From Actinomycetes bacterium (GTDB lineage: Bacteria; Actinomycetota; Acidimicrobiia; Acidimicrobiales; Palsa-688): 64,000 nucleotides of DNA. Each line of letters begins with the position of its first letter. Position 1 is the stretch's first letter. The notes under the pieces were generated by a model. The model worked only from the letters and a program-made list of their open reading frames with translations, searched no databases and was not told the DNA's origin. The translations under genes were made by a program, and so were the position numbers. Where the stretch lies: assembly GCA_021838445.1 (NCBI GenBank), contig JAKCDU010000013.1, positions 1 through 64,000 of the forward strand, written 5' to 3'. Positions 35,828 to 45,256 of the stretch are shown here, one piece after another.

Positions 35828-36342
35828 GCCATCTGGACCGGCTGTGGGCGGGCTGGCGCAACGCCTACATCGAGGGGCTCACCGCGCCGTCGCCGGTGCG
35901 CCCGACCACCGGATGCGTGTTCTGCTCGATCCTGAGCAGCGGCCTGCCCGACGAGGAGACCCACGTGCTGTGGCGGGAGCCGGGCGCGAGGGCCGTGGCT
36001 ATCCTCAATGCCTACCCCTACGGCAGCGGCCACCTCATGGTCATGCCGGTGCGCCACTGCGCCTCCCCCGAGGACCTGGCCCCCGACGAGGGCGCGGCCA
36101 TCTGGCAGGGGGTGGCCGATGCGGTGCGGGCGGTGCGGGCCGCCTACCACCCAGACGGCCTGAACGTCGGGGCCAACCTGGGCCGCGCCGCAGGGGCCGG
36201 GATCCCCGACCACTTCCACATGCACGTCCTGCCCCGCTGGGCGGGGGACACCAACTTCATGACCGCCATAGCCGAGGCCCGGGTCCTCCCCGAGACCCTG
36301 TCCACGACTTTCGCCAAGCTCCGCGCCACCTGGCCGTCCTGA
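35824..36342 (+). CDS. HIT-family nucleotide hydrolase/phosphorylase
   Basis: This 172-residue protein has a zinc-type CVFC (31-34) and the histidine triad HFHMHV (H130, H132, H134). It resembles the mycobacterial AP4A phosphorylase (Rv2613c), which also sits next to thrS and pgsA. GTG 35824 overlaps the thrS stop. It should break down dinucleoside polyphosphates, which tRNA synthetases make as by-products. That link is inferred from context. Confidence 0.88.
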   Translation: MSHLDRLWAGWRNAYIEGLTAPSPVRPTTGCVFCSILSSGLPDEETHVLWREPGARAVAILNAYPYGSGHLMVMPVRHCASPEDLAPDEGAAIWQGVADAVRAVRAAYHPDGLNVGANLGRAAGAGIPDHFHMHVLPRWAGDTNFMTAIAEARVLPETLSTTFAKLRATWPS

Positions 36343-36347
36343 CCGAC

Positions 36348-36404
36348 CCCGGGGGACCTAGGGCGTGCGGCCCGACGGTCGCCCGGGGGACCTAGGGAGT
36401 GCGG
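36348..36404. repeat. 23-base direct repeats between convergent genes
   Basis: CCCGGGGGACCTAGGG followed by (C/A)GTGCGG occurs at 36348-36370 and 36382-36404, with one difference. Together they fill the short gap between the convergent HIT and EF-G2 genes; the second copy overlaps the EF-G2 stop. Confidence 0.55.
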
Positions 36405-38446
36405 GCCACCGCCGCCCACAGCTGCTGGGGTAGGACGTCGTAGTGGTCGTGCACGGTGCGGAAGCGGCCCCGGCCGGCGGTCAACGACCGTAGGTCCACG
36501 GCGTAGCGCAGGATCTCCGAGGTGGGTACCAGGGCGGTGACGACCGAGTCCCCACCGGCGTCCTGTTCGCTGCCCTGCACCCGGCCCCGACGGGAGTTGA
36601 GGTCGCCCATGACATCGCCCTGATAGACGGGGGGAACGACGACCTCGACGCGGGAGATGGGCTCGAGCAGGATCGGCTGCGCTTGGTCCATGGCCTCCCG
36701 GAAAGCCAGCGAACCGGCCATCTTGAAGCTCATCTCCGACGAGTCGACTGAATGGAACTTGCCGTCGAAGAGGGTGACCGACACGTCCACCACCGGCCAA
36801 CCGTGCACCCCGCCGGCGGTCATGGCCTCCTCGATACCTTTCTGGACGGCCGGGATGAACTGCCGGGGGATGGCCCCGCCGACGATCTGGTCGACGAACT
36901 CGAAGCCGCCGCCGCGCTCGAGCGGCTTGATCCGGATGTTGCACACCCCGAACTGGCCGTGGCCGCCGCTCTGCTTCTTGTGCTTGCCCTCGGCCTCGGC
37001 GCTGCCGGTGATGGTCTCCCGGTAGGGCACCACCACCGCCTCGGTCTCGACCTCCACCCCGAACTTGCGGGCCAGCCGCTCGGTCACCAGGGCCAGGTGG
37101 GTTTCCCCGCTGCCGCCCAGCAGGGTCTGGTGGGTCTCGTCGTCGCGGCGCACCACCAGCACCTGATCCTCGTCCTGAAGGCGGTGCAGGGCGGTCATCA
37201 GCTTGTCCTCGTCGCCCTTGGAGCGGGGCCGGATCCCTATGTGCAGCACCGGCTCGGGGACCTCCACCGGCGGCAGGGCAACGGGGGTCCCCTTGGGCGC
37301 CAGCGTGTCGCCGGTCGCCACGTCGGCCAGCTTGGCCACCGCCCCGAGATCACCGACGGGTAGCAGGTCGCAGGGCACCTGGTCCTTGCCCCGCAGCGTG
37401 AGCAGGCCGTGCAGCCGCTCGTCGGCGTGGGTCCGGGAGTTGACCATCATCTGGTCGGAGCGGATCGAGCCCGACACCACCTTGAACAGGCTGATGCGCC
37501 CGACGTGGCGGTCCACCACCGTCTTCCACACCCACGCCAGCGGCGGCCCGTCAGGGTCGGGAGCGACCTCCGAGGTGGTCCCCCCGGCCACGACGGTGAT
37601 CGGGGGGCGGTCGAGTGGGGAGGGGCCGATCTCGCAGATGAACGTGGCCAGCCGGTCGATGGCCACCTCTTTGGTCGCCGACCCGCACAGCACCGGGAAC
37701 ACCTGGGCCGACGCCACGCCGTGGGCCAGGGTCTTCTCCAGCTCGTCCACCGAGGGCGGGTCCCCCTCCAGGTAGCGCTCCATCAGCTCGTCGTCGGCTA
37801 CGACGATCCCCTCCACCAGGGAGTCGTGCACCGAGTGCTCCCGCACCGCCATCTCCTCGGGGATGGGACCGGTGGCGGCCTGACCGTCGGAGTAGGTGAT
37901 GGCCGTGTCCGACAGCAGGTCGGCCACCCCCCGAAAGTCCCCCTCCTCACCGATGGGCAGCTCCAGGGGGGCGATGCCGGCGCCGAAGCGGTCCTGCAGT
38001 TGCTGGAGGGTCCGCTCGAACGAGGCCCGCTCGCGGTCGAGCTTGTTCACGAAGATCAGGCGGGGCAGCCCGAGGGACGCCGCCTCCCGCCACATGACCT
38101 CGGTCTGGACCTCCACCCCCTCCACTGCGCTGACGACGAACACGGCCAGGTCGGCGACGCGCAGGGCGGCCAGCGCCTCGGGCGCGAAGTCGGCGTAGCC
38201 GGGACAGTCCAAGATGTTGATCTTGTGGTGCTCCCACTCGAGCGGGGCCAGGGCCACGCCGACCGACATCTTGCGCTTCTGCTCCTCGGGTTCGAAGTCG
38301 CTCACCGTGGAGCCGTCCTCGACCCGGCCGACCCGGGCGATCGCCCCGGCCCGGTGGAGCAGGGCCTCGGTCAGGGACGTCTTGCCCGCCCCCCCGTGGC
38401 CGACCAGCGCGACGTTGCGGATCTTGGCCGGTGGATAGCTCCTCAC
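36392..38446 (-). CDS. Elongation factor G-like GTPase (EF-G2 type)
   Basis: This 684-residue GTPase has EF-G domain order: a G domain with GHGGAGKTSL (about 16-25), DCPGYADF and NKLD, then domains II to V. The EF-G-specific switch sequences differ from the main fusA product (for example GHGGAGK where EF-G has AHIDAGK), so I call it the EF-G2 class, like mycobacterial Rv0120c. Its role is not settled in that class. It is the only minus-strand gene in this part of the block and is divergent from pgsA. Confidence 0.88.
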   Translation of the reverse strand: MRSYPPAKIRNVALVGHGGAGKTSLTEALLHRAGAIARVGRVEDGSTVSDFEPEEQKRKMSVGVALAPLEWEHHKINILDCPGYADFAPEALAALRVADLAVFVVSAVEGVEVQTEVMWREAASLGLPRLIFVNKLDRERASFERTLQQLQDRFGAGIAPLELPIGEEGDFRGVADLLSDTAITYSDGQAATGPIPEEMAVREHSVHDSLVEGIVVADDELMERYLEGDPPSVDELEKTLAHGVASAQVFPVLCGSATKEVAIDRLATFICEIGPSPLDRPPITVVAGGTTSEVAPDPDGPPLAWVWKTVVDRHVGRISLFKVVSGSIRSDQMMVNSRTHADERLHGLLTLRGKDQVPCDLLPVGDLGAVAKLADVATGDTLAPKGTPVALPPVEVPEPVLHIGIRPRSKGDEDKLMTALHRLQDEDQVLVVRRDDETHQTLLGGSGETHLALVTERLARKFGVEVETEAVVVPYRETITGSAEAEGKHKKQSGGHGQFGVCNIRIKPLERGGGFEFVDQIVGGAIPRQFIPAVQKGIEEAMTAGGVHGWPVVDVSVTLFDGKFHSVDSSEMSFKMAGSLAFREAMDQAQPILLEPISRVEVVVPPVYQGDVMGDLNSRRGRVQGSEQDAGGDSVVTALVPTSEILRYAVDLRSLTAGRGRFRTVHDHYDVLPQQLWAAVARTP

Positions 38447-38526
38447 CGTCGCCCTCCCCTCGGGTGGACCGTGCAGGACATTCGGCGCTCCTTCCCGGGT
38501 CCGGAGAGCTGGATACCCCCGTAGTT

Positions 38527-38549
38527 CACCAGGGCTCCGATCCCTGGTG
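38527..38549. promoter_or_regulatory. Perfect inverted repeat in the EF-G2/pgsA divergent region
   Basis: CACCAGGG (38527-38534) pairs perfectly with CCCTGGTG (38542-38549) around 7 bases. It lies in the 162-base space between divergent starts at 38446 and 38609, so it can be an operator or an RNA hairpin in the pgsA leader. A clear -35/-10 pair was not found. Confidence 0.45.
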
Positions 38550-38608
38550 GTACCCTAGCCTCACTGTTTATTGGGCAGCTCGGTCGAGCTGCTCGAGGAG
38601 TTGGTGAT

Positions 38609-39472
38609 TTGTTCGACGGGCGATTCCGGACCGGCGTGGACAGGGTCACGAGGCCGGTCGCCAGGGCACTGAGAGCGACCGGGCTGGCCCCCGACCATCT
38701 CACCGCCTTGGGGCTGCTGCTGGCCGTCCCGGCGGCCTGGGCCATCGCCACCGGCCGCCTCGGCTTGGGCCTCGGCCTCCTCATCGCCTCGGCCGTACCC
38801 GATCTGCTCGACGGGGCCCTGGCCAAGGCGTCGGGACGGGCCAGCATCAGGGGGGCCTTCTTCGACTCGGTGGCCGACCGGGTCACCGATGCCCTGATCC
38901 TCACTGCTTTGGCCTGGTACCTGCAGGACACCCACCGCGGCCACATCTTCATCCTTCCCGTGGCCGTACTGGGCGTCTCGTTGCTCGTCTCCTACGAGCG
39001 GGCCAAGGCCGAGTCGCTGGGCTTCAACGCCAAGGGCGGCCTGATGGAGAGAGCCGAGCGGGTCGTCGTGGAGTGCGCCACCTTGGCGTTCAGCTTCATG
39101 ATGATCCCCCTCCTGTGGCTGATGCTGGTGCTGACCGCCGCCACCGCCGGGCAACGCTTCGTCATGGTGTGGCGCCAGGCCAACGCCGCCGGGCACCGAC
39201 CCCCGCCGGCCGACCGACGGGCCTCCACCCGCCGGCCCGGCTACGAGGCGGGACCCATGTCGGCCCGCTGGCGGGCCTGGCGGGAGGCCAATGGCTGGCC
39301 CGTCCGTCCCGACCGTCCGGCCCGCTACGAGCGCTACCGCGGCCGGCCGGGGTCGGCCACGGCCCGCTGGCAGCAGCGCCGCGAGGCCCGCCTGGCCCGT
39401 CTGCGCGACGGCGACGGGGGCGACACGTCGGTTCCGGCCCGTCGGCGCTCGGCCGGCAGCCGGCGGCCCTGA
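38609..39472 (+). CDS. pgsA: CDP-alcohol phosphatidyltransferase (PgsA type)
   Basis: This 287-residue membrane enzyme should make phosphatidylinositol-phosphate, judging by its neighbours. The CDP-alcohol motif at about residues 70-95 reads DLLDGALAKASGR, then GAFFDSVADR, keeping the DG and the D-x3-D aspartates (AK replaces the usual AR). About five to six membrane helices follow. The last 90 residues form a basic, Arg-rich tail that most PgsA proteins lack. TTG 38609 is chosen for a strong GAGGAG site at 38595-38600. The order pgsA, patA-like, pimA matches mycobacteria. Confidence 0.85.
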   Translation: MFDGRFRTGVDRVTRPVARALRATGLAPDHLTALGLLLAVPAAWAIATGRLGLGLGLLIASAVPDLLDGALAKASGRASIRGAFFDSVADRVTDALILTALAWYLQDTHRGHIFILPVAVLGVSLLVSYERAKAESLGFNAKGGLMERAERVVVECATLAFSFMMIPLLWLMLVLTAATAGQRFVMVWRQANAAGHRPPPADRRASTRRPGYEAGPMSARWRAWREANGWPVRPDRPARYERYRGRPGSATARWQQRREARLARLRDGDGGDTSVPARRRSAGSRRP

Positions 39473-39504
39473 GCCGCCCGTCCCGGGCCGTCCCAACCGA
39501 CCGC

Positions 39505-40428
39505 ATGACCTCCGGGCGCGGGCCGTCGCGGGCCGTCCAGGGGTTCCGGGCCGGCCAGTGGGCAGCCGGGGCGGTCCCTCCCTCGGTCGGCCGGGGCCTC
39601 GCCGAGGCCGTCGCCGTCGGCCTGTCCCGGTTGGCCCGCACCCCGGGCTGGAAGCAGCGACGGGCCCTGCTGGCCCGCCACCTCGGCCGGGTCCTCGGCC
39701 CGGGCGCCCCGCCCCCGGCCAGTTGGTCCATGAATCGTCTGGTCGACCGGGCGGTGGCGTCGTACGCCCGCTACTGGGCCGAGAGCCTCCGTCTGGCGTC
39801 GGTCGGGGCGGCCGAGCTGACCGCCGGCCTGGTCTACGAGCACTTCGACCGCCTGGCCCGCGGGGTCGACGCCGGACGGGGGACCATCCTGGTACTGCCC
39901 CACCTCGGGGGCTGGGAGTGGGCCGGCGCCGAGCTGGCCGCCACCGGCCACACCGTGAGCGTGGTCGTCGAGCGCCTCGAGCCGGCCGACCTGTTCGACT
40001 GGTTCACCTCGTTCCGTGAGGGCCTGGGCATGCGGGTCATACCCGCCGGTCCGGGAGCGACGGCGGCGTGCGTGGCCGCCCTGCGGGAGAATCACATCCT
40101 GTGCCTGCTCTCGGACCGGCTGGTCGGCGGGGTGGCCGGGGTCGAGGTGGAGTTCTTCGGGGAGAGGACTGCGCTGCCGGCCGGGCCGGCCACGCTGGCC
40201 CTGCGGACGGGTGCGGTGCTCATACCGGCGGCCGTCCCCTTCGCCGAGCGCACCGGCGAGCACGTCGGCGTCGTCCACGACGTGATCGACACCTCGCGCC
40301 GCGGCAGCCTCCGCCACGACGTCGGGCGGGTCACCCAGCAGATGGCCGTGGCCTTCGAGGAGCTCATCCGGTCGGCCCCGACCCAGTGGCATCTCCTGCA
40401 GCCCAACTGGCCGAGCGACCGGGGTTAG
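39505..40428 (+). CDS. Lysophospholipid acyltransferase (PatA/LpxL family)
   Basis: This 307-residue LPLAT-family protein has an HX4E catalytic motif (PHLGGWEWAG) near residue 133, and later ALRENHILCLLSDR and VEFFGERTALPAGPATLA, typical of mycobacterial PatA (Rv2611c). PatA acylates the mannose of PIM lipids. ATG 39505 starts 33 bases after pgsA. It lies between pgsA and the pimA-type mannosyltransferase, so a role in PIM acylation is likely. Confidence 0.85.
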   Translation: MTSGRGPSRAVQGFRAGQWAAGAVPPSVGRGLAEAVAVGLSRLARTPGWKQRRALLARHLGRVLGPGAPPPASWSMNRLVDRAVASYARYWAESLRLASVGAAELTAGLVYEHFDRLARGVDAGRGTILVLPHLGGWEWAGAELAATGHTVSVVVERLEPADLFDWFTSFREGLGMRVIPAGPGATAACVAALRENHILCLLSDRLVGGVAGVEVEFFGERTALPAGPATLALRTGAVLIPAAVPFAERTGEHVGVVHDVIDTSRRGSLRHDVGRVTQQMAVAFEELIRSAPTQWHLLQPNWPSDRG

Positions 40429-40437
40429 GGTGCTCAG

Positions 40438-41556
40438 GTGCGGGTCGGGCTGATCTGCCCATACAGCCTCACCGTCCCCGGCGGGGTCCAGGGGCAGGTC
40501 CTCGGGCTGGCCCGTTCCCTGCGCCACGCCGGGGTGGAGGCGCGCGTGCTCGGTCCCTGCGACGGACCCCCGCCCGAGCCGTGGGTGACGCCGCTCGGCA
40601 ATTCGCTGCCCACCGGTGACAACGGCTCGGTGGCCGCTATCGCCCCCGACCCGGCGGCCTCCCTGCGGACCCTGCGGGCCTTGCGCGACGAAGCCTTCGA
40701 CGTGGTTCACATCCACGAGCCCCTGGCCCCCGGCCCGAGCATCACCGCCATGGTCACCGCCGCCTGCCCGACCATCGGGACCTTCCACCGCTCCGGGCGC
40801 AGCCGCTGGCTGGAGGCCACGAGACCGCTGGCCCGCTGGACGGCGGCCCACCTGACCCTCATGGTCGCGGTGTCCGAGGAAGCCCGCGCCACTGCCGCGG
40901 CGATCCTGCCCGGCCGCTTCGTGTTGCTCTGGAACGGCATCGAGGTGGCCCGCTACCGCGACGCCGAGCCGTGGCCGACGCAAGGGCCGACGATCTTCTT
41001 CGTGGGCCGCCACGAGTCCCGCAAAGGCCTGGCCGTCCTCCTCGAGGCGCTGGACCGCCTCGGGCCCGACGTGCGCCTGTGGGTGGCCGGACAGGGTCCC
41101 GACACCGAACGGCTGCGCCGCCAGAGCGCCGCCGACCGGCGGGTCGAATGGCTCGGTTTCGTCGACGACGCCGAGAAGGTCCGCCGCCTCCGGGGGGCCG
41201 ACGTGCTCTGTGCCCCGTCGCTGCACGGGGAGAGCTTCGGGGTGGTGCTGCTCGAGGGTCTGGCCGCGGCCACCCCGGTCGTGGCCACCGACCTGGCCGG
41301 CTACCGCAACGTGGCCCGCCCCGGCATCGAGGCCCGCCTGGTGGTCCCCGGCGACGCCTCCGCGCTGGCCGGGGCGTTGACCGCCGCCCTCGAGCGCTCC
41401 CCCGAGACGGAGGCCCTCGTGGCGAGGGGTCTGGAACGGGCCGCTGAGTACTCCATGGACAGCCTGGCCGAGCGCTACATCGAGCTCTACCAGCAGGTGG
41501 TGCGGGCTCGACCCGCACTAGCATCGACCCGAATGGGCCGAGCGAGGTATCAATGA
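40438..41556 (+). CDS. pimA: GT4 glycosyltransferase (PimA type)
   Basis: This 372-residue GT-B glycosyltransferase should transfer the first mannose from GDP-mannose to phosphatidylinositol. It has the N-terminal glycine loop (CPYSLTVPGGVQGQ), HEPLAPGPS near residue 99, a GRHESRKG segment and the donor site CAPSLHGESFGVVLLEGLA. GTG 40438 lies 9 bases after the acyltransferase stop. Its stop overlaps the next ATG as ATGA (41553-41556). Confidence 0.9.
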   Translation: MRVGLICPYSLTVPGGVQGQVLGLARSLRHAGVEARVLGPCDGPPPEPWVTPLGNSLPTGDNGSVAAIAPDPAASLRTLRALRDEAFDVVHIHEPLAPGPSITAMVTAACPTIGTFHRSGRSRWLEATRPLARWTAAHLTLMVAVSEEARATAAAILPGRFVLLWNGIEVARYRDAEPWPTQGPTIFFVGRHESRKGLAVLLEALDRLGPDVRLWVAGQGPDTERLRRQSAADRRVEWLGFVDDAEKVRRLRGADVLCAPSLHGESFGVVLLEGLAAATPVVATDLAGYRNVARPGIEARLVVPGDASALAGALTAALERSPETEALVARGLERAAEYSMDSLAERYIELYQQVVRARPALASTRMGRARYQ

Positions 41557-42266
41557 GCGCGTCGCGCACCTTTGCCGCCATCGCCGCTTTCGCGGCCGGG
41601 CCGGCGGTGCTGACCGGCGTGGTGCTCGGCGTCGTCGTCGGCTGGGTGGCCGGGGTGGTCACCTTGGTCGTGGTCGCGGCCGGGGTGGCCGCCTGGGCCC
41701 GCTTCGGGGGCACCTACCTGGTCCGCTCGCGGCTCCCCGGGCGGCCCGCCGAGGCCCGCCGCGACGCCCGGCTGTGCAATGTGATCGAGGGTTTGTGCAC
41801 CGCTGCAGGGGTGCGCCAGCCGGATGTGCTGATCGTGGAGAGTGACGGGCTCAACGCCCTGGCCGCCGGCCACTCGTCGAGTAGCGCCGTCCTCGCCGTC
41901 ACCACGGGCCTGGTCACCAGCCTCGACCGCATCGAGCTCGAAGCGGTGCTGGCCGAGGCCCTGTGGGCCATCCGCTACGAGCGGATCGTGCCGGCCACCG
42001 TGCTGGCCGCCACGTTCGGACTGGCCTCCCCGCTGCTCGCCGATCCCGACCTCGATTCGCGCGCCGACCAGGGAGCCGTCTCGCTGACGCGGTACCCGCC
42101 CGCTCTGGCCTCGGCCATCGAGAAGATGGAGGCCAAGGGGGCGACCGTGACCGGCCAGCCCCGCTTCCTCGCCCACCTGTGGCTGGCCGATCCCCGTCCC
42201 GACGCTCCCACCGGGCCCGGTCGCCTGCCGCTCCCGGAGCGCGTCGAGGCCCTCCGGGAGCTGTGA
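41553..42266 (+). CDS. Degenerate M48-type peptidase (HtpX-like, motif lost)
   Basis: This 237-residue protein has a signal-anchor and membrane stretch (residues 8-48), then an M48 fold: residues 90-125 match the usual strands. The HEXXH zinc motif is replaced by EALWA (135-139). A later block, [23 protein letters not shown] (around 170-192), is a good M48 match but lacks the third ligand. It therefore looks like a pseudopeptidase that may bind membrane proteins or lipids. ATG 41553 overlaps the pimA stop. A missing catalytic site is seen; the function is inferred. Confidence 0.7.
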   Translation: MSASRTFAAIAAFAAGPAVLTGVVLGVVVGWVAGVVTLVVVAAGVAAWARFGGTYLVRSRLPGRPAEARRDARLCNVIEGLCTAAGVRQPDVLIVESDGLNALAAGHSSSSAVLAVTTGLVTSLDRIELEAVLAEALWAIRYERIVPATVLAATFGLASPLLADPDLDSRADQGAVSLTRYPPALASAIEKMEAKGATVTGQPRFLAHLWLADPRPDAPTGPGRLPLPERVEALREL

Positions 42267-42387
42267 GAAGACGCCACGGCGATGGGCCGCCGAGGGCGGA
42301 GGACGGCCGTTTCCCGTCCCCGCCCCTCAGCCCTGCCGACCCCGGCGTCGTCCGGCTCATTGGAGCGGCGCTGGTCACCGTAGACTG

Positions 42388-43290
42388 ATGCCCATGGCCT
42401 CCCCCGAAGCGCCCCGCACCACCGGCACCGATCTCGTCAAGCGCGGCATGGCCGACATGCTCAAGGGAGGGGTGATCATGGATGTCGTGGACGCCGAGCA
42501 GGCCCGTATCGCCGAGGACGCCGGCGCCGTCGCGGTCATGGCCCTCGAGCGGGTCCCCGCCGACATCCGCCGCGACGGCGGAGTGGCCCGCATGAGCGAC
42601 CCGGCCCTCATCACCGGCATCCAGGAGGCCGTGTCCGTCCCGGTCATGGCCAAGGCCCGCATCGGCCACTTCGCCGAAGCCCAGGTACTCGAGGCCCTCG
42701 CGGTCGACTACATCGACGAGAGCGAGGTGCTCACCCCCGCCGACGAAGCCCACCACATCGACAAGTGGCGGTTCACCGTTCCCTTCGTGTGCGGTGCCAC
42801 CAACCTCGGGGAGGCCCTGCGGCGCATATCCGAGGGGGCGGCCATGATCCGCTCCAAAGGCGAGGCCGGCACCGGCGACATCGTTCAGGCGGTGCGGCAC
42901 CTGCGGTCCATCCGGGGCGACATCGCCAAGATCACCCAGGCCGATTCCGCCGAGCTGTACCAGTGGGCCAAGGAGCTGCAGGCCCCGGTCCAGCTGGTGC
43001 AGGAGCTGGCCGAGACGGGCCGCCTTCCCGTCCCCCTCTTCTGCGCCGGGGGGATCGCCACCCCCGCCGACGCCGCCTTGGTGATGCAGCTGGGCGCCGA
43101 GGCGTGCTTCGTGGGCAGCGGCATCTTCAAGAGCGCCGACCCGCCCCGCTTCGCCCGGGCCATAGTCGAGGCCACCACTCACTACCGCGACGCCAACATC
43201 GTGGCCAAGGTCAGCCGCGGGCTCGGTGATGCCATGCGCGGCCAGGACGCCGGCCACGTCGAGGTCCGCCTCGCCGAGCGGGGTTGGTGA
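42388..43290 (+). CDS. pdxS: Pyridoxal 5'-phosphate synthase subunit PdxS
   Basis: This 300-residue barrel subunit makes PLP from ribose 5-phosphate, glyceraldehyde 3-phosphate and ammonia. It has [18 protein letters not shown] (substrate-binding region), [25 protein letters not shown], the phosphate-site block [10 protein letters not shown] and the lysine-containing KITQADS segment. ATG 42388 is used; ATG 42394 is close. Length matches the family. The glutaminase partner, pdxT, follows after 15 bases. Confidence 0.96.
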   Translation: MPMASPEAPRTTGTDLVKRGMADMLKGGVIMDVVDAEQARIAEDAGAVAVMALERVPADIRRDGGVARMSDPALITGIQEAVSVPVMAKARIGHFAEAQVLEALAVDYIDESEVLTPADEAHHIDKWRFTVPFVCGATNLGEALRRISEGAAMIRSKGEAGTGDIVQAVRHLRSIRGDIAKITQADSAELYQWAKELQAPVQLVQELAETGRLPVPLFCAGGIATPADAALVMQLGAEACFVGSGIFKSADPPRFARAIVEATTHYRDANIVAKVSRGLGDAMRGQDAGHVEVRLAERGW

Positions 43291-43305
43291 CGAGGGTGCC
43301 GCCAG

Positions 43306-43917
43306 GTGCACGACGTGGGGGTGCTCGCCCTCCAAGGCGACGTAGGTGAGCACGAACAGGCCCTGAAATCGCTGGGTGTGACCCCCGTTGCGGTGCGCAC
43401 GCCCTCGGACCTAGAGGCGGTGGAGATGATCGTCGTGCCCGGAGGGGAGTCGACGGCCATCTCGCTGCTGCTCGGATCGTCAGGTCTCCGAGAGCCGTTG
43501 CAGCAACGCCTGGCCGCAGGCATGCCGGCGTTCGGAACATGCGCGGGGATGATCCTCCTGGCCAACGACATCCGGGGCGGCCGACCCGACCAGGTCCAGC
43601 TCGCCGCCATCGACATCACCGTCCAACGCAACGCCTTCGGCCGCCAGGTCCAGTCCTTCGAGACCGACTTGGAGGTGGACGGCCTCGATCATCCGTTCCA
43701 CGCCGTGTTCATACGGGCGCCGGCGGTCGAACGGGTCGGTCCCGGAGTGGAGGTCCTAGCGACGGTGACCGGGCCCGACGATCGGCCCAAACCGGTCCTG
43801 TGCCGGCGCGGCCCGATCCTCGTGGCGGCGTTCCACCCTGAGCTGTCGGGGGACACCCGGCTGCATCAAATGTTCCTCGAGGGCTCCCTACGGGAAGCCA
43901 GCACCACCAAGCCATAG
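43306..43917 (+). CDS. pdxT: Pyridoxal 5'-phosphate synthase glutaminase subunit PdxT
   Basis: This 203-residue class I glutaminase frees ammonia from glutamine for PdxS. It has VPGGESTAIS near residue 44, the catalytic Cys in GTCAGMI (about 78) and the His and Glu in FHPELS near residue 184. GTG 43306 starts 15 bases after pdxS. It is probably one transcript with pdxS and yebC. Confidence 0.95.
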   Translation: MHDVGVLALQGDVGEHEQALKSLGVTPVAVRTPSDLEAVEMIVVPGGESTAISLLLGSSGLREPLQQRLAAGMPAFGTCAGMILLANDIRGGRPDQVQLAAIDITVQRNAFGRQVQSFETDLEVDGLDHPFHAVFIRAPAVERVGPGVEVLATVTGPDDRPKPVLCRRGPILVAAFHPELSGDTRLHQMFLEGSLREASTTKP

Positions 43918-43930
43918 GAGGCACACTGCA

Positions 43931-44680
43931 ATGTCCGGCCACAGCAAGTGGGCGACCATCAAGCACAAGAAGGGGGCGGCCGACAAGGCCCGGGGCAAGC
44001 TGTTCGCCAAGCTGATCCGCCAGGTGGAAGTGGCGGCCCGGGAGGGGGGCGGTGACCCCGATTCCAACCCGACCCTGCGCACCATGTTCCAGAAGGCCCG
44101 CGAGGCCTCGGTGCCCCTCGACACCATCGAGCGGGCCATCAAGCGCGGCACCGGCGAGCTCGAAGGGGTCCGCTACGAGCAGGTCAACTACGAGGGGTAC
44201 GCCCCGAGCGGTGTGGCCGTCATCGTCGAGTGCCTGACCGACAACCGCAACCGCACCGGTGCCGACATCCGCTCCACGTTCTCCAAGAACGGGGGGTCCA
44301 TGGCCGAGCCGGGCGCCGTGTCGTGGCAGTTCGAGCGCAAGGGTGTCATCCTCGTGCCGTCGTCGGTCAGTGACGACGAGATCATGCTGGTCGCGCTCGA
44401 GGCCGGCGCCGACGACATCGCGGCCGCCGGCGATCAGTGGCAGATCACCACCCCGCCCAGCGCCATGCCTGCGGTGCGGACCGCGCTGGAGGAGGCCGGC
44501 ATCGCCGTCGAATCGGCCGAGGTCACCCTCCTGGCGTCGAGCACCGTCGCTCTCGACAACGAGTCCGACGCCAAGAAGGTCCTCCACCTGGTGGACCTGC
44601 TCGAGGACCACGACGACGTCCAGAACGTCTATGCCAACTTCGATATCCCCGACTCGGTGCTCGAGCTGGTCGGCGGCTGA
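43931..44680 (+). CDS. yebC: YebC/PmpR-family protein
   Basis: This 249-residue YebC-family protein starts with the diagnostic block MSGHSKWATIKHKKGAADKARG, followed by the family's three domains (NPTLRTMFQKARE, EGYAPSGVAVIVECLTDN). The YebC family has been described both as a DNA-binding regulator and as a translation factor that helps ribosomes pass proline stretches. A strong AGGAGG lies 7 bases before ATG 43931. It precedes ruvC, a common order in bacteria. Confidence 0.93.
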   Translation: MSGHSKWATIKHKKGAADKARGKLFAKLIRQVEVAAREGGGDPDSNPTLRTMFQKAREASVPLDTIERAIKRGTGELEGVRYEQVNYEGYAPSGVAVIVECLTDNRNRTGADIRSTFSKNGGSMAEPGAVSWQFERKGVILVPSSVSDDEIMLVALEAGADDIAAAGDQWQITTPPSAMPAVRTALEEAGIAVESAEVTLLASSTVALDNESDAKKVLHLVDLLEDHDDVQNVYANFDIPDSVLELVGG

Positions 44681-44737
44681 CCCGGCGGTCGAGTCCCGGC
44701 CGGCCGGGGCCAGCGACGGTCCACCATCGCCGCCGAA

Positions 44738-45256
44738 GTGACTGCTAGCTTCGAACGGGTGTTCGCTCTCGGTGTGGATCCGGGCCTATCCCGGTGCGGC
44801 TACGGGGCGGTGCGCAGCGTGAGCGGCCATCTCGAGGTGGTCGGTTTCGGCCATCTCAGCACGCCCCCGACCGACGAGCTGTCCAGCCGGTTGGCCCAGC
44901 TGTGGTCCGACCTCGAGGACCTGCTCGACGAGTTCCGACCCGATGTGGTGGTAGTGGAGCGGGTGCTGTTCCAGGTGAACGCCCGGACGGCGATGGCCGT
45001 CGGTCAGGCCAGCGGACTGGCCCTGGCCGCCTCCGCCCGCCGGGGGATACCCGTCGTGCAGTACAGCCCCAACGAGGTCAAGCTGGCCGTCACCGGCCAC
45101 GGCGCGGCGGGCAAGGAGCAGGTCCAGGCCATGGTGGCCACCCTGCTGGGCCTCCCCGCCCCGCCTCGCCCCGCCGACCGGGCCGACGCCCTGGCCTTGG
45201 CCATCACCCACCTGTCAGGGGCCGGGCTGCGCCACATGGCGGGGGTGGTGCCTTGA
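44738..45256 (+). CDS. ruvC: Holliday-junction resolvase RuvC
   Basis: This 172-residue endonuclease cuts Holliday junctions. The catalytic acids fall in GVDPGLSRCGYG, VVVERVLF and PADRADALALA. GTG 44738 is used. Its TGA overlaps the TTG of ruvA (TTGA, 45253-45256). Confidence 0.94.
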   Translation: MTASFERVFALGVDPGLSRCGYGAVRSVSGHLEVVGFGHLSTPPTDELSSRLAQLWSDLEDLLDEFRPDVVVVERVLFQVNARTAMAVGQASGLALAASARRGIPVVQYSPNEVKLAVTGHGAAGKEQVQAMVATLLGLPAPPRPADRADALALAITHLSGAGLRHMAGVVP

